Numbered from the stretch's first letter, positions 1 through 6,766 are shown. The stretch: DNA of 7,735 nt from an uncultured Clostridia bacterium (GCA_937893945.1 CALCTA010000103.1:1-7735), one strand, 5' to 3'. The notes: a model not told the origin generated them from the letters alone. Program-made: numbers and translations.

Positions 1-50
1 TGACCTCATGCATGTCAAGCATGCACTCTAACCAGCTGAGCTATGCCTCC
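1..50 (-). tRNA. tRNA-Val (anticodon GAC), 5' part, truncated by the window edge
   Basis: Read on the minus strand, the gene begins at position 50 with acceptor strand GGAGGCA, then TA, D-stem GCTC/GAGT (one G-U pair) around a loop containing the conserved GG, a perfect five-pair anticodon stem CATGC/GCATG, and the loop TTGACAT. Bases 34-36 are GAC, which reads the valine codon GUC. The loop matches that of known bacterial tRNA-Val(GAC). The variable loop AGGTC follows. The T arm, the 3' acceptor strand and any encoded CCA lie outside the window. A consensus promoter just upstream supports expression as its own unit. Confidence 0.93.
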
Positions 51-62
51 GTAACGCTGTAC

Positions 63-91
63 ATTATATCACACATTATCATAAAAATCAA
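63..91 (-). promoter_or_regulatory. Sigma-A promoter of the tRNA-Val gene
   Basis: On the minus strand a -35 box TTGATT (plus-strand 86-91) and a perfect -10 box TATAAT (63-68) are separated by exactly 17 bp. A TG dinucleotide one base before the -10 gives an extended -10. The predicted start is near position 56, leaving only about six bases of leader before the mature tRNA 5' end, as is common for tRNA genes. Confidence 0.8.
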
Positions 92-97
92 TAGTTT

Positions 98-126
98 TTT
101 ATAAAATAATTTATTTTTGATATAAT
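98..126 (+). promoter_or_regulatory. Possible upstream second promoter for the plus-strand operon
   Basis: A perfect TATAAT (121-126) is preceded by TG plus one base (118-120), an extended -10, with a weak -35 candidate TTTATA (98-103) 17 bp away. It lies upstream of the stronger 144-172 promoter. The region is very AT-rich, so chance matches are likely and the call is tentative. Confidence 0.35.
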
Positions 127-143
127 ATTTTATAAAACTAAAA

Positions 144-172
144 TTGACAGGGTTGTGCTTTTGTGCTATAAT
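144..172 (+). promoter_or_regulatory. Consensus sigma-A promoter of the zinc-ribbon protein / uvrBA block
   Basis: A perfect -35 box TTGACA (144-149) and a perfect -10 box TATAAT (167-172) are separated by 17 bp, and TG at 164-165 makes it also an extended -10. The expected start is near 179, giving a leader of about 30 bases before the ATG at 210. This is the only strong plus-strand promoter seen before uvrB and uvrA. No LexA-type operator (CGAAC-N4-GTTCG or a relaxed GAAC-N4-GTT) was found overlapping it. Confidence 0.85.
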
Positions 173-209
173 TACTCTGAGATATTATTTTTGAGAAAAG
201 GAGATAGCT

Positions 210-803
210 ATGCGCGAAATAAAGCCGATACTACCGAGCGATATTCAACGGCTTGTCATTGCCTCGGTGTTGAAAAGAGTGATACCTTGTGTGATCGTTG
301 AGATCGTAGTTGTCTGGTACATAGCCTTCTTTGGTGAGACGTCCTTGCGAATGGTGGATCAATCTGTTCGCGTTCTGATATATATAACTCTCCTAGTACT
401 TCCTCTTGTGTTCACGGGAGTTCCGCTAAAGCTTATGGATCGCTCATGGAAGGGAGAGATAATCGCTATCGAGGTCGAGTCGAACTTCTCCGCGGGATTA
501 AAAAGGCTTTATGAGGTAAACCAGCTTGTTATAACTATAAAGCGCGAGGATGGAAAGATCATTGAGCGAAGCATCAAGGATTTTTCAAACGCCAGCACAA
601 AGAATATGTCGCGTGGGAAAGTGGAATACGCCGAGGACGATTACGCTATAGGCGATAAGGTATATCATTATTACGGCGTTCCGCATCTTCTTGTCGTGCA
701 TGCAGACAAGAGCCGTGATTGCGTTGTCTGCGGTGCGAACAATTCGTATTCTAACGATAGATGCTTCAACTGCGGGCATTCAATCATAAAAAAGACCTTT
801 TGA
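210..803 (+). CDS. Unrecognised membrane protein with two TM helices and a C-terminal zinc ribbon
   Basis: I do not recognise this 197-residue protein as a named family. Two hydrophobic segments, about residues 22-41 and 54-72, predict membrane anchoring near the N terminus, separated by a short loop. The middle part, about 80-165, is rich in short predicted strands ('GEIIAIEVE', 'LVITIKREDGKIIERSI', 'YAIGDKVYHYYGVPHLLVV') and could form a small beta-barrel or OB-like fold; that is inference. The tail holds CxxC at 171/174 and CxxC at 185/188, each followed by G, a typical zinc-ribbon knuckle pair. The start is fixed by AAGGAG at 198-203, six bases before the ATG. It is preceded by a consensus promoter and followed 47 bases later by uvrB with no terminator, so it is probably the first gene of the uvrBA transcript. 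A link to DNA repair is suggested only by position. That the gene is real: high confidence. Its function: unknown. Confidence 0.85.
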   Translation: MREIKPILPSDIQRLVIASVLKRVIPCVIVEIVVVWYIAFFGETSLRMVDQSVRVLIYITLLVLPLVFTGVPLKLMDRSWKGEIIAIEVESNFSAGLKRLYEVNQLVITIKREDGKIIERSIKDFSNASTKNMSRGKVEYAEDDYAIGDKVYHYYGVPHLLVVHADKSRDCVVCGANNSYSNDRCFNCGHSIIKKTF

Positions 804-834
804 TAACCTAACGTATATCTTTTAATAAAATTTT

Positions 835-844
835 AAGGAGGTGA
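835..844 (+). promoter_or_regulatory. Strong ribosome binding site that fixes the TTG start of uvrB
   Basis: The run AAGGAGGTGA matches the 16S rRNA 3' end almost perfectly and lies six bases before the TTG at 851. No ATG in frame lies nearby, and translation from this TTG gives the expected UvrB N terminus. The GTG within the site at 841 is in a different frame and soon meets a stop, so it is not a rival start. Confidence 0.85.
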
Positions 845-850
845 GCATTC

Positions 851-2824
851 TTGGATAGGTTCGTTTTACATTCCCCCTACGCGCCTACGGGAGATCAGCC
901 CGAGGCTATTGCAAAGCTGACCGAGGGAATAAAGGCGGGACACCGTATGCAGACCTTGCTTGGAGTTACAGGCTCGGGCAAGACCTTTACTATGGCTAAT
1001 ATCATAGCAAATCTCAACAGACCTACTCTCGTGCTTGCTCACAACAAGACTCTTGCCGCTCAGCTTTGTACCGAATTCCGCGAGTTCTTTCCCGAAAACG
1101 CGGTAGAGTATTTCGTTTCTTATTACGATTACTATCAGCCTGAGGCATATATTCCCGGCAAGGATATGTATATAGAAAAGGACGCTATGGTAAACGACGA
1201 GATAGATATGCTCCGCCACAGCGCGACCTCGGCACTCTTTGAGCGCAGAGACGTTATCATAGTTGCCAGCGTTTCCTGTATCTACACGCTCGGAGACCCT
1301 GCGGAATACAAGGATCTCGTTTTAGCGGTGCGTCCCGGAATGGCTATCAGCAGAAACGATTTTATAAGAAAGCTTATCGCTATCAGCTACAACCGCAACG
1401 ATCTCTCTCTTGAAAGAGATAACTTCAGAGTTCAGGGCGATACTGTTGATATAGTAACCGCAAATATGCGAGACAAGGCCATAAGAGTAGAATTCTTCGG
1501 GGACGAGATAGACAGGATCTGCGAGATAAATATAGTTACGGGCGAGGTTCTTCGCTTGCTTAATTACGCGCCCATATATCCCGCAACGCACTACGCTGTA
1601 TCCGATGAAAAGAAGGAAAAAGCGCTAAACGACATAATGCTTGAAATGGTGGAGAGAAGAGAATATTTTCGCTCGCAGGGCAAGCTCATAGAGGCTCAGA
1701 GGATAGAGGAGCGTGTGAAGTACGATCTTGAGATGCTTCGTGAGGTAGGCTTCTGCTCGGGCGTTGAGAACTATTCAAGAGTGCTTGCGGGTAGGCCCGC
1801 AGGCTCTACGCCACACACACTGCTTGATTATTTTCCCGAGGATTTTCTCCTCTTTGTTGACGAGTCGCACGTAACTCTGCCGCAGGTGCGCGGTATGAGC
1901 GGCGGAGACACGGCAAGAAAGAAAAATCTCGTTGATTTTGGCTTCCGACTCCCCTCTGCTTACGATAATCGCCCTCTTTTCTTTGACGAGTTTGAGGAGA
2001 AGATAAATCAGGCGGTATTCGTCAGCGCAACGCCGGGAGACTACGAGGGAGAGCATTCGGACGCCACCGCTGAGCAGCTTATCAGACCTACGGGCCTTGT
2101 TGACCCCGAGATAGAGGTAAGAGAGGTCGAAGGACAGGTTGACGATCTTATGGGAGAGATAAGACTGAGAGTTGAGAAGCACGAGCGAGTTCTCGTTACC
2201 ACGCTCACGCGTAAGATGGCTGAGGACCTTACCGAATATCTCGAAAAGAACGGAATAAAGGTAAGATATATCCACTTCAATATAGATACTCTTGAGAGAA
2301 TGGAGATAATCCGCGACCTCAGGCTTGGTGAGTTTGACGTGCTTGTGGGAATAAATCTGCTCCGAGAGGGCTTGGATATTCCCGAGGTGTCGCTCGTTGC
2401 GATACTTGATGCCGATAAGGAAGGATTCCTTCGCGCCGAGCGCAGTCTTATACAGACGGTAGGACGCGCGGCAAGAAACGCAAACGGCAAGGTAATAATG
2501 TATGCAGACAGCATCACCGGCTCTATGGAGAGGGCTATTGCCGAGACTAACCGAAGAAGAAAGATACAGCAAGAATATAACGAAAAGCACGGAATTATCC
2601 CTAAGACCATCATCAAGGAAGTTCGCGACGTTATCGAGATAGGAAAGAGTGAAAAGAACGCGCTTGCCAAAGCAGGCAAGGGAGAAAAGAAGCTTTCTCG
2701 TCTTGAAAAAGAGCGTCTTATTGAGGAACTGGGCAAGCAGATGAAGGCGGCAGCCGCGAAGCTTGAATTTGAGCAGGCGGCTTATATAAGAGACAGAATA
2801 AAAGAATTAAGAAATCAAAAATAA
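851..2824 (+). CDS. uvrB: UvrABC system protein B (excision repair helicase-like subunit)
   Basis: UvrB receives damaged DNA from UvrA, probes one strand with its beta-hairpin, and recruits the UvrC nuclease in the cytoplasm. The 657 residues match the usual family length. Visible in order: N-terminal 'PTGDQPEAI' (12-20); Walker A GVTGSGKT (38-45); the aromatic damage-probing hairpin YYDYYQPEAY (91-100); UvrA-interaction domain (about 150-250); Walker B DESH (337-340); SATP (392-395); helicase motif V around GINLLREGLDIP (500-511); motif VI QTVGRAARN (535-543); and a C-terminal UVR domain (about 625-655) that binds UvrC. Translation starts at TTG. The gene sits 47 bases after the unknown zinc-ribbon gene and 9 bases before uvrA, so translation of the pair is probably linked. 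Some normally conserved positions differ, for example HFNI at 475-478 where the family usually has HS(D/E)I, and GMSGGD at 348-353 where it usually has GMYxGD. All catalytic motifs are intact, so the protein should be active. Confidence 0.98.
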   Translation: MDRFVLHSPYAPTGDQPEAIAKLTEGIKAGHRMQTLLGVTGSGKTFTMANIIANLNRPTLVLAHNKTLAAQLCTEFREFFPENAVEYFVSYYDYYQPEAYIPGKDMYIEKDAMVNDEIDMLRHSATSALFERRDVIIVASVSCIYTLGDPAEYKDLVLAVRPGMAISRNDFIRKLIAISYNRNDLSLERDNFRVQGDTVDIVTANMRDKAIRVEFFGDEIDRICEINIVTGEVLRLLNYAPIYPATHYAVSDEKKEKALNDIMLEMVERREYFRSQGKLIEAQRIEERVKYDLEMLREVGFCSGVENYSRVLAGRPAGSTPHTLLDYFPEDFLLFVDESHVTLPQVRGMSGGDTARKKNLVDFGFRLPSAYDNRPLFFDEFEEKINQAVFVSATPGDYEGEHSDATAEQLIRPTGLVDPEIEVREVEGQVDDLMGEIRLRVEKHERVLVTTLTRKMAEDLTEYLEKNGIKVRYIHFNIDTLERMEIIRDLRLGEFDVLVGINLLREGLDIPEVSLVAILDADKEGFLRAERSLIQTVGRAARNANGKVIMYADSITGSMERAIAETNRRRKIQQEYNEKHGIIPKTIIKEVRDVIEIGKSEKNALAKAGKGEKKLSRLEKERLIEELGKQMKAAAAKLEFEQAAYIRDRIKELRNQK

Positions 2825-2833
2825 GGTGAAATA

Positions 2834-5680
2834 ATGTCAAAATCAATTACCATCAAGGGAGCGAGGGTAAATAATCTTAAGAATATCAGCCTTGAGATAC
2901 CGAGAGACAAGCTGGTTATCCTTACGGGACTTTCAGGCTCGGGAAAATCCTCACTTGCCTTTGATACTATATACGCAGAGGGACACAGACGCTTCGTTGA
3001 ATCTCTCTCATCATATGCGAGAATGTTCCTTGGACAGATGGATAAGCCCGACGTGGATCTTATCGAAGGACTTTCGCCCGCAATATCTATAGACCAAAAA
3101 ACTACCTCAAAGAATCCTCGCTCTACGGTAGGAACGGTAACCGAGATCTATGACTATCTGAGACTTCTCTACGCGCGTGTGGGTATTCCTCACTGTCCCG
3201 TATGCGGCAAGGAGATACGCAAGCAGTCGGTGGATTCTATCATAGAAAAGATACTTGAGCTTGACGAGGGTGAACGCTTTATGGTGCTTGCTCCCGTCGT
3301 AAGAGCGCAAAAGGGTATGCACGAAAAGGTGTTTGCAAGCGCTAAAAAAAGCGGATACGTCAGAGCGAGAGTTGACGGAAGTATATACGATCTCTCTGAG
3401 GAGATAGCTCTCGATAAGAATAAGAAGCACGATATTGAGATAATAGTTGACAGACTTGTTATGAAGGAGGATATCAGATCCCGCCTTTCCGATTCTGTTG
3501 AGAACGCTCTCCGCATTGCAGACGGTCATTTGCTAATAGTTACAGTACCGAGAGGAGAGGGAGAGGCTCGCGAGCTTGAGTTCTCGCAGAGCTATGCTTG
3601 CGAGAAGCACAATATCTCGTTTGGCGAGCTTGAGCCAAGAATGTTTTCATTTAACAATCCTCAGGGTGCTTGTCCTCATTGCGACGGTCTCGGCGAGATG
3701 AGAAGAATAGCTATAGACCGACTTATCCCCGATGGACGTCTTTCCTTGCGGCAGGGAGCTATTGCAGTCAACGGCTTTAAGACTATTGAGAAGCAGAGCT
3801 GGAACGGGCCGCTCTTTATGGCAGTGGCAGATCGCTTTGGCTTTGATATAGATACCCCCGTCGAGCAGCTCTCCGAGGAGATATACAACGTTATCCTCTA
3901 CGGCTCGGGCGACGAGATGTATGAGATATCCCGTTGGTTCGGCGGTGTTGAGCATAAGCAAAAAACTCGCTTTGAGGGAATCGTAAAGATGATAGAGAAC
4001 CGAATGGGAATGTCGGGAGCAGAGGACTACTACGAGCAGTTTATTGAGGAAGCGCCTTGTCCTGTTTGTCAGGGAAAGCGCCTTTCTCCGAACTACCTCG
4101 CTGTAACTGTAGGCGGTATCAATATCGACGATTTCTGCCGTATGTCAGTTGAGCATTCTCTTGAGTTTGTCAACAGTATTGAATTTGATGAAAGTGAGAA
4201 GATAATCTCCGCTGAGATCATCAAGGAGATAAAGGCAAGACTTGGCTTCCTCTCAAGCGTAGGTCTTGAGTATCTCACGCTCGCAAGAAAATCCGGTACG
4301 CTCTCGGGTGGAGAGGCACAGAGAATACGCTTGGCTACTCAGATCGGATCAGCTCTCGTGGGAGTTTTATATATTCTTGATGAGCCGAGCATAGGACTGC
4401 ATCAACGCGACAATACCAAGCTCATAGGAACTCTAAAGAAGCTCCGCGACATTGGTAATACGGTAATCGTTGTTGAGCACGATGAGGAAACTATGCTTGC
4501 CTCAGACTATATAGTTGATATTGGCCCCGGTGCGGGAATACACGGCGGAGAGATCGTTGCCGCAGGAACTCCCGAACAGCTTATGAAAGATCCTAAATCT
4601 ATTACGGGTGCCTACCTCGCGCGAAAAAAGTGCATTCCCGTTCCGAAGGAAAGACGAAAGGGAAATGGAGCGTATCTTAAGGTTATCGGCGCTTACGAGC
4701 ATAATCTCAAGCATATAAACGTTGATATCCCTCTCGGATGCTTTGTGTGCGTTACGGGTGTTTCGGGCTCGGGAAAATCCTCTCTCGTCAACGGAATAAT
4801 CAACCCTGTGCTGACAAGAGAGCTTAATCACGCTATTCGCTCAGGCGGTAAATATAAGCGTATAGAGGGTATTGAAAATCTTGATAAGGTCATAGCGATA
4901 GACCAGAGCCCCATAGGAAGAACTCCTCGCTCAAATCCTGCTACCTATACAGGTCTTTTCGGCGATATCCGCGATCTTTTCGCAAGCACAGCAGACGCTA
5001 AGGCGAAGGGATACAAATCAGGAAGATTTTCATTTAACGTTAAGGGCGGTCGCTGTGAGGCGTGCGAGGGAGACGGTGTTAAGAAGATAGAAATGCATTT
5101 TCTTCCCGACGTTTACGTTACCTGCGACGTTTGCCACGGACACAGATATAACCGCGACACGCTTGAAGTAAAATACAAGGGAAAGAATATCGCAGACGTT
5201 CTTGAAATGACTGTAGAGGAGGCTCTCGGATTCTTTGACGGCATTCCTAAGATAAAGAATAAGCTTCAGACTATCTACGACGTAGGACTCGGATATATTA
5301 AGATAGGTCAGTCCTCAACCACTCTTTCGGGCGGCGAGGCTCAGAGAGTGAAGCTCGCGACCGAGCTTTCAAGAAGAGGTACGGGCAAGACGCTGTATAT
5401 CCTCGACGAGCCTACCACGGGACTTCACAGCGATGATATAGCGAAGCTCATTACAGTGCTCCAGAGGCTCTGTGATGCGGGAAACACTCTGCTTGTCATA
5501 GAGCATAATCTTGACGTCATAAAGACGGCAGACCATATCATAGACCTCGGCCCTGAGGGAGGAGACAAGGGAGGAACTGTTATCGCCACGGGAACGCCCG
5601 AGGAGGTCGCAAAGAATGAGAATTCATATACGGGTGCATATTTGAATAAAATCCTGCATAAAAATACCGAAAAATCTTAA
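2834..5680 (+). CDS. uvrA: UvrABC system protein A (damage-sensing ABC-type ATPase)
   Basis: UvrA forms a dimer that scans DNA for helix distortions and loads UvrB. The 948 residues fit the family (about 940). Two ABC modules are complete: Walker A GLSGSGKS (32-39), signature LSGGEAQR (490-497) and Walker B LYILDEP (512-518) in the first; Walker A GVSGSGKS (642-649), signature LSGGEAQR (831-838) and LYILDEP (854-860) in the second. Zinc modules: a CPVC pair at 121/124; a second site with C256-x-x-H259 and C280-x-x-C283; CPVC at 409/412; and the DNA-binding finger C741-x-x-C744 ... C764-x-x-C767 with 19 residues between. The UvrB-binding region is about 130-250. The ATG at 2834 follows AAGGTGA (2823-2829), which overlaps the uvrB stop, so the two genes are almost certainly one transcript. 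No intrinsic terminator is evident after the stop; the next promoter begins 20 bases later. Confidence 0.98.
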   Translation: MSKSITIKGARVNNLKNISLEIPRDKLVILTGLSGSGKSSLAFDTIYAEGHRRFVESLSSYARMFLGQMDKPDVDLIEGLSPAISIDQKTTSKNPRSTVGTVTEIYDYLRLLYARVGIPHCPVCGKEIRKQSVDSIIEKILELDEGERFMVLAPVVRAQKGMHEKVFASAKKSGYVRARVDGSIYDLSEEIALDKNKKHDIEIIVDRLVMKEDIRSRLSDSVENALRIADGHLLIVTVPRGEGEARELEFSQSYACEKHNISFGELEPRMFSFNNPQGACPHCDGLGEMRRIAIDRLIPDGRLSLRQGAIAVNGFKTIEKQSWNGPLFMAVADRFGFDIDTPVEQLSEEIYNVILYGSGDEMYEISRWFGGVEHKQKTRFEGIVKMIENRMGMSGAEDYYEQFIEEAPCPVCQGKRLSPNYLAVTVGGINIDDFCRMSVEHSLEFVNSIEFDESEKIISAEIIKEIKARLGFLSSVGLEYLTLARKSGTLSGGEAQRIRLATQIGSALVGVLYILDEPSIGLHQRDNTKLIGTLKKLRDIGNTVIVVEHDEETMLASDYIVDIGPGAGIHGGEIVAAGTPEQLMKDPKSITGAYLARKKCIPVPKERRKGNGAYLKVIGAYEHNLKHINVDIPLGCFVCVTGVSGSGKSSLVNGIINPVLTRELNHAIRSGGKYKRIEGIENLDKVIAIDQSPIGRTPRSNPATYTGLFGDIRDLFASTADAKAKGYKSGRFSFNVKGGRCEACEGDGVKKIEMHFLPDVYVTCDVCHGHRYNRDTLEVKYKGKNIADVLEMTVEEALGFFDGIPKIKNKLQTIYDVGLGYIKIGQSSTTLSGGEAQRVKLATELSRRGTGKTLYILDEPTTGLHSDDIAKLITVLQRLCDAGNTLLVIEHNLDVIKTADHIIDLGPEGGDKGGTVIATGTPEEVAKNENSYTGAYLNKILHKNTEKS

Positions 5681-5699
5681 AAAACTTTTAAAATAGGTA

Positions 5700-5728
5700 T
5701 TGACTTTTGTATATTTATGCGCTATAAT
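5700..5728 (+). promoter_or_regulatory. Sigma-A promoter of the amino-acid ABC transporter operon
   Basis: TTGACT (5700-5705) and a perfect TATAAT (5723-5728) are separated by 17 bp. The predicted start is near 5735, giving a leader of about 33 bases. GGAGG at 5757-5761 lies six bases before the ATG. The promoter begins only 20 bases after uvrA ends, so readthrough from the repair operon may add to its output. Confidence 0.85.
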
Positions 5729-5740
5729 AGGGTATACAAA
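5706..5740. repeat. Inverted repeat flanking the transporter -10 box, possible operator
   Basis: The arms TTTGTATA (5706-5713) and TATACAAA (5733-5740) are perfect 8-bp inverted copies separated by 19 bp. One arm lies in the promoter spacer and the other at the expected transcription start, bracketing the -10 box. Such a layout would suit a dimeric or looping repressor. The arms are AT-rich and chance is possible. No known operator consensus (for example CodY) was recognised. Confidence 0.35.
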
Positions 5741-5767
5741 TTTTAAATTTACCTTTGGAGGCATAAA

Positions 5768-6673
5768 ATGAAAAAAATAATTTCGCTTATAATCGCATCT
5801 CTCATGCTTATTTCTCTCTGCTGCGGATTTGCTTCTTGTGATAAAGGAGTAGCCGGTGTCAAGGTAATTGATATTAAGCTTACCGACGAGGAGTATGCTT
5901 TCGCTGTTCAGAAGGGTGATACAGAGCTTCTTGCAAGTCTCAACGAATTTATGGCTGAGATAAAGGCAAACGGAAAGTTCGACGAGATCATCAACAAGTA
6001 CTTCCAGGGCGGAACTCCAACCGCTGTAAAGTCTGCTGAAACTATGAAGACCGACGGCTCTCAGCTTATCGTTGCTACCAATGCGGCATTTGAGCCCTTT
6101 GAGTATATGGTAGGTGAGAACTATTACGGTGTGGATATGGAGATCATGGCGCTCTTCGCTGAAAAGCTGGGCAAGGAGCTCTATATTTACAATATGGAAT
6201 TTGATGCAGTATGTCTTTCGGTATCTGCTGCGGGCGGTACCTATACGGATTCTACCGGCAAGGAAGTAACTCAGAGCGGCGGTGTTTGTGATATCGCGGC
6301 GGCAGGACTTACAGTCAGCGAAGACCGTAAGGAGATCCTTGATTTCTCCACCTCTTACTATCAGGCATCCCAGATGCTTATCGTTCCCGAGGACTGCACC
6401 GACTTTGATGCGTGCAAGACGGCAGAGGACGTAGAGAAGATACTCAAGGGCTTTGGCAAGGACGTAAAGGTCGGTGTTCAGAAGGGCACTACCGGACAGC
6501 TCTACTGCGAAGGCGACGAGGGCTGGGGCTTTGATGGCTTTGGCTTTGAAACTGCAAGCTATACTAACGGTGCGCTCGCTGTACAGGATATCCTTAATGG
6601 AAACTGCAAGTACGTAGTTATCGACGAAGGTCCCGCTAAGGCTATCGCGGAGAAGGTCAACGCAGCTAACTGA
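5768..6673 (+). CDS. Polar amino-acid ABC transporter solute-binding lipoprotein, apparently circularly permuted
   Basis: This 301-residue protein should bind an amino acid outside the membrane and hand it to the permease encoded next. Residues 1-23 form a lipoprotein signal (KK, hydrophobic core, then FAS before C24). The SBP_bac_3-type core runs from 'LIVATNAAFEPFEY' (100-113) through 'GVDMEI' (121-126), 'GLTVSEDRKEILDFS' (180-194), 'VGVQKGTTGQ' (235-244) to 'YVVIDEGPA' (282-290). R187 and D286 fall where the family contacts the ligand carboxylate and amino groups. The protein ends at 301, where relatives continue for about 50 residues. That missing segment, 'VIDIKLTDEEYAFAVQKGD' through the helix ending 'IINKYF' (33-79), instead follows the signal peptide, joined by a linker (about 80-97). 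About 20 extra residues (153-172) interrupt the core before 'VCDIAAAGLTV'. The mature part has seven cysteines including the lipidated one. Family call: high confidence; permutation: strong inference; ligand identity: not determinable. Tandem stops TGA-TAA end the gene. Confidence 0.93.
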   Translation: MKKIISLIIASLMLISLCCGFASCDKGVAGVKVIDIKLTDEEYAFAVQKGDTELLASLNEFMAEIKANGKFDEIINKYFQGGTPTAVKSAETMKTDGSQLIVATNAAFEPFEYMVGENYYGVDMEIMALFAEKLGKELYIYNMEFDAVCLSVSAAGGTYTDSTGKEVTQSGGVCDIAAAGLTVSEDRKEILDFSTSYYQASQMLIVPEDCTDFDACKTAEDVEKILKGFGKDVKVGVQKGTTGQLYCEGDEGWGFDGFGFETASYTNGALAVQDILNGNCKYVVIDEGPAKAIAEKVNAAN

Positions 6674-6693
6674 TAACGTTTTCTAAAAGATAC

Positions 6694-6739
6694 GGGGAAC
6701 TCGGCATTGAAGGCGAGTTCCCCATGCTTTGTGTTTATT
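6694..6739 (+). terminator. Strong hairpin between binding protein and permease, probable partial terminator or mRNA-stabilising stem
   Basis: GGGGAACTCG (6694-6703) and CGAGTTCCCC (6714-6723) are a perfect 10-bp inverted repeat around a 10-base loop. The following bases are T-rich but interrupted (ATGCTTTGTGTTTATTATT), not a clean T run. It lies 20 bases after the binding-protein stop and 43 bases before the permease start, and no new promoter is clear after it. The likely role is to reduce transcription of the permease and ATPase, or to protect the upstream message from 3' decay, so that binding protein is made in excess, as in many importers. Confidence 0.7.
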
Positions 6740-6766
6740 ATTCAAACTACATAAAGGAATGCTTAT

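Noticed and set aside
734..744. Short palindromic CGAACAATTCG near the end of the unknown gene, considered as a LexA box
   Set aside because: The half-site spacing does not fit CGAAC-N4-GTTCG, and it lies inside coding sequence over the zinc-ribbon codons.
800..828. Possible promoter for uvrB: TTGATA (800-805), 17 bp, TAATAA (823-828)
   Set aside because: The -10 matches only three of six positions, and transcription would begin on top of the ribosome binding site, leaving almost no leader.
1775..2736. Long minus-strand open frames opposite uvrB (up to 271 codons)
   Set aside because: They are antisense shadows of a well-supported uvrB gene, with no family resemblance and no suitable start signals.
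5677..5691. AT-only inverted repeat TTAAAA-AAC-TTTTAA right after uvrA, considered as a terminator
   Set aside because: The stem contains only A-U pairs with a three-base loop, too weak for intrinsic termination; it is likely a product of local AT richness.
5738..5750. AT-rich AAATTTTAAATTT in the transporter leader, considered as a CodY-like site
   Set aside because: It lacks the central C-N-G and the AAAATT half of the CodY consensus; it is better read as a low-complexity AT run.
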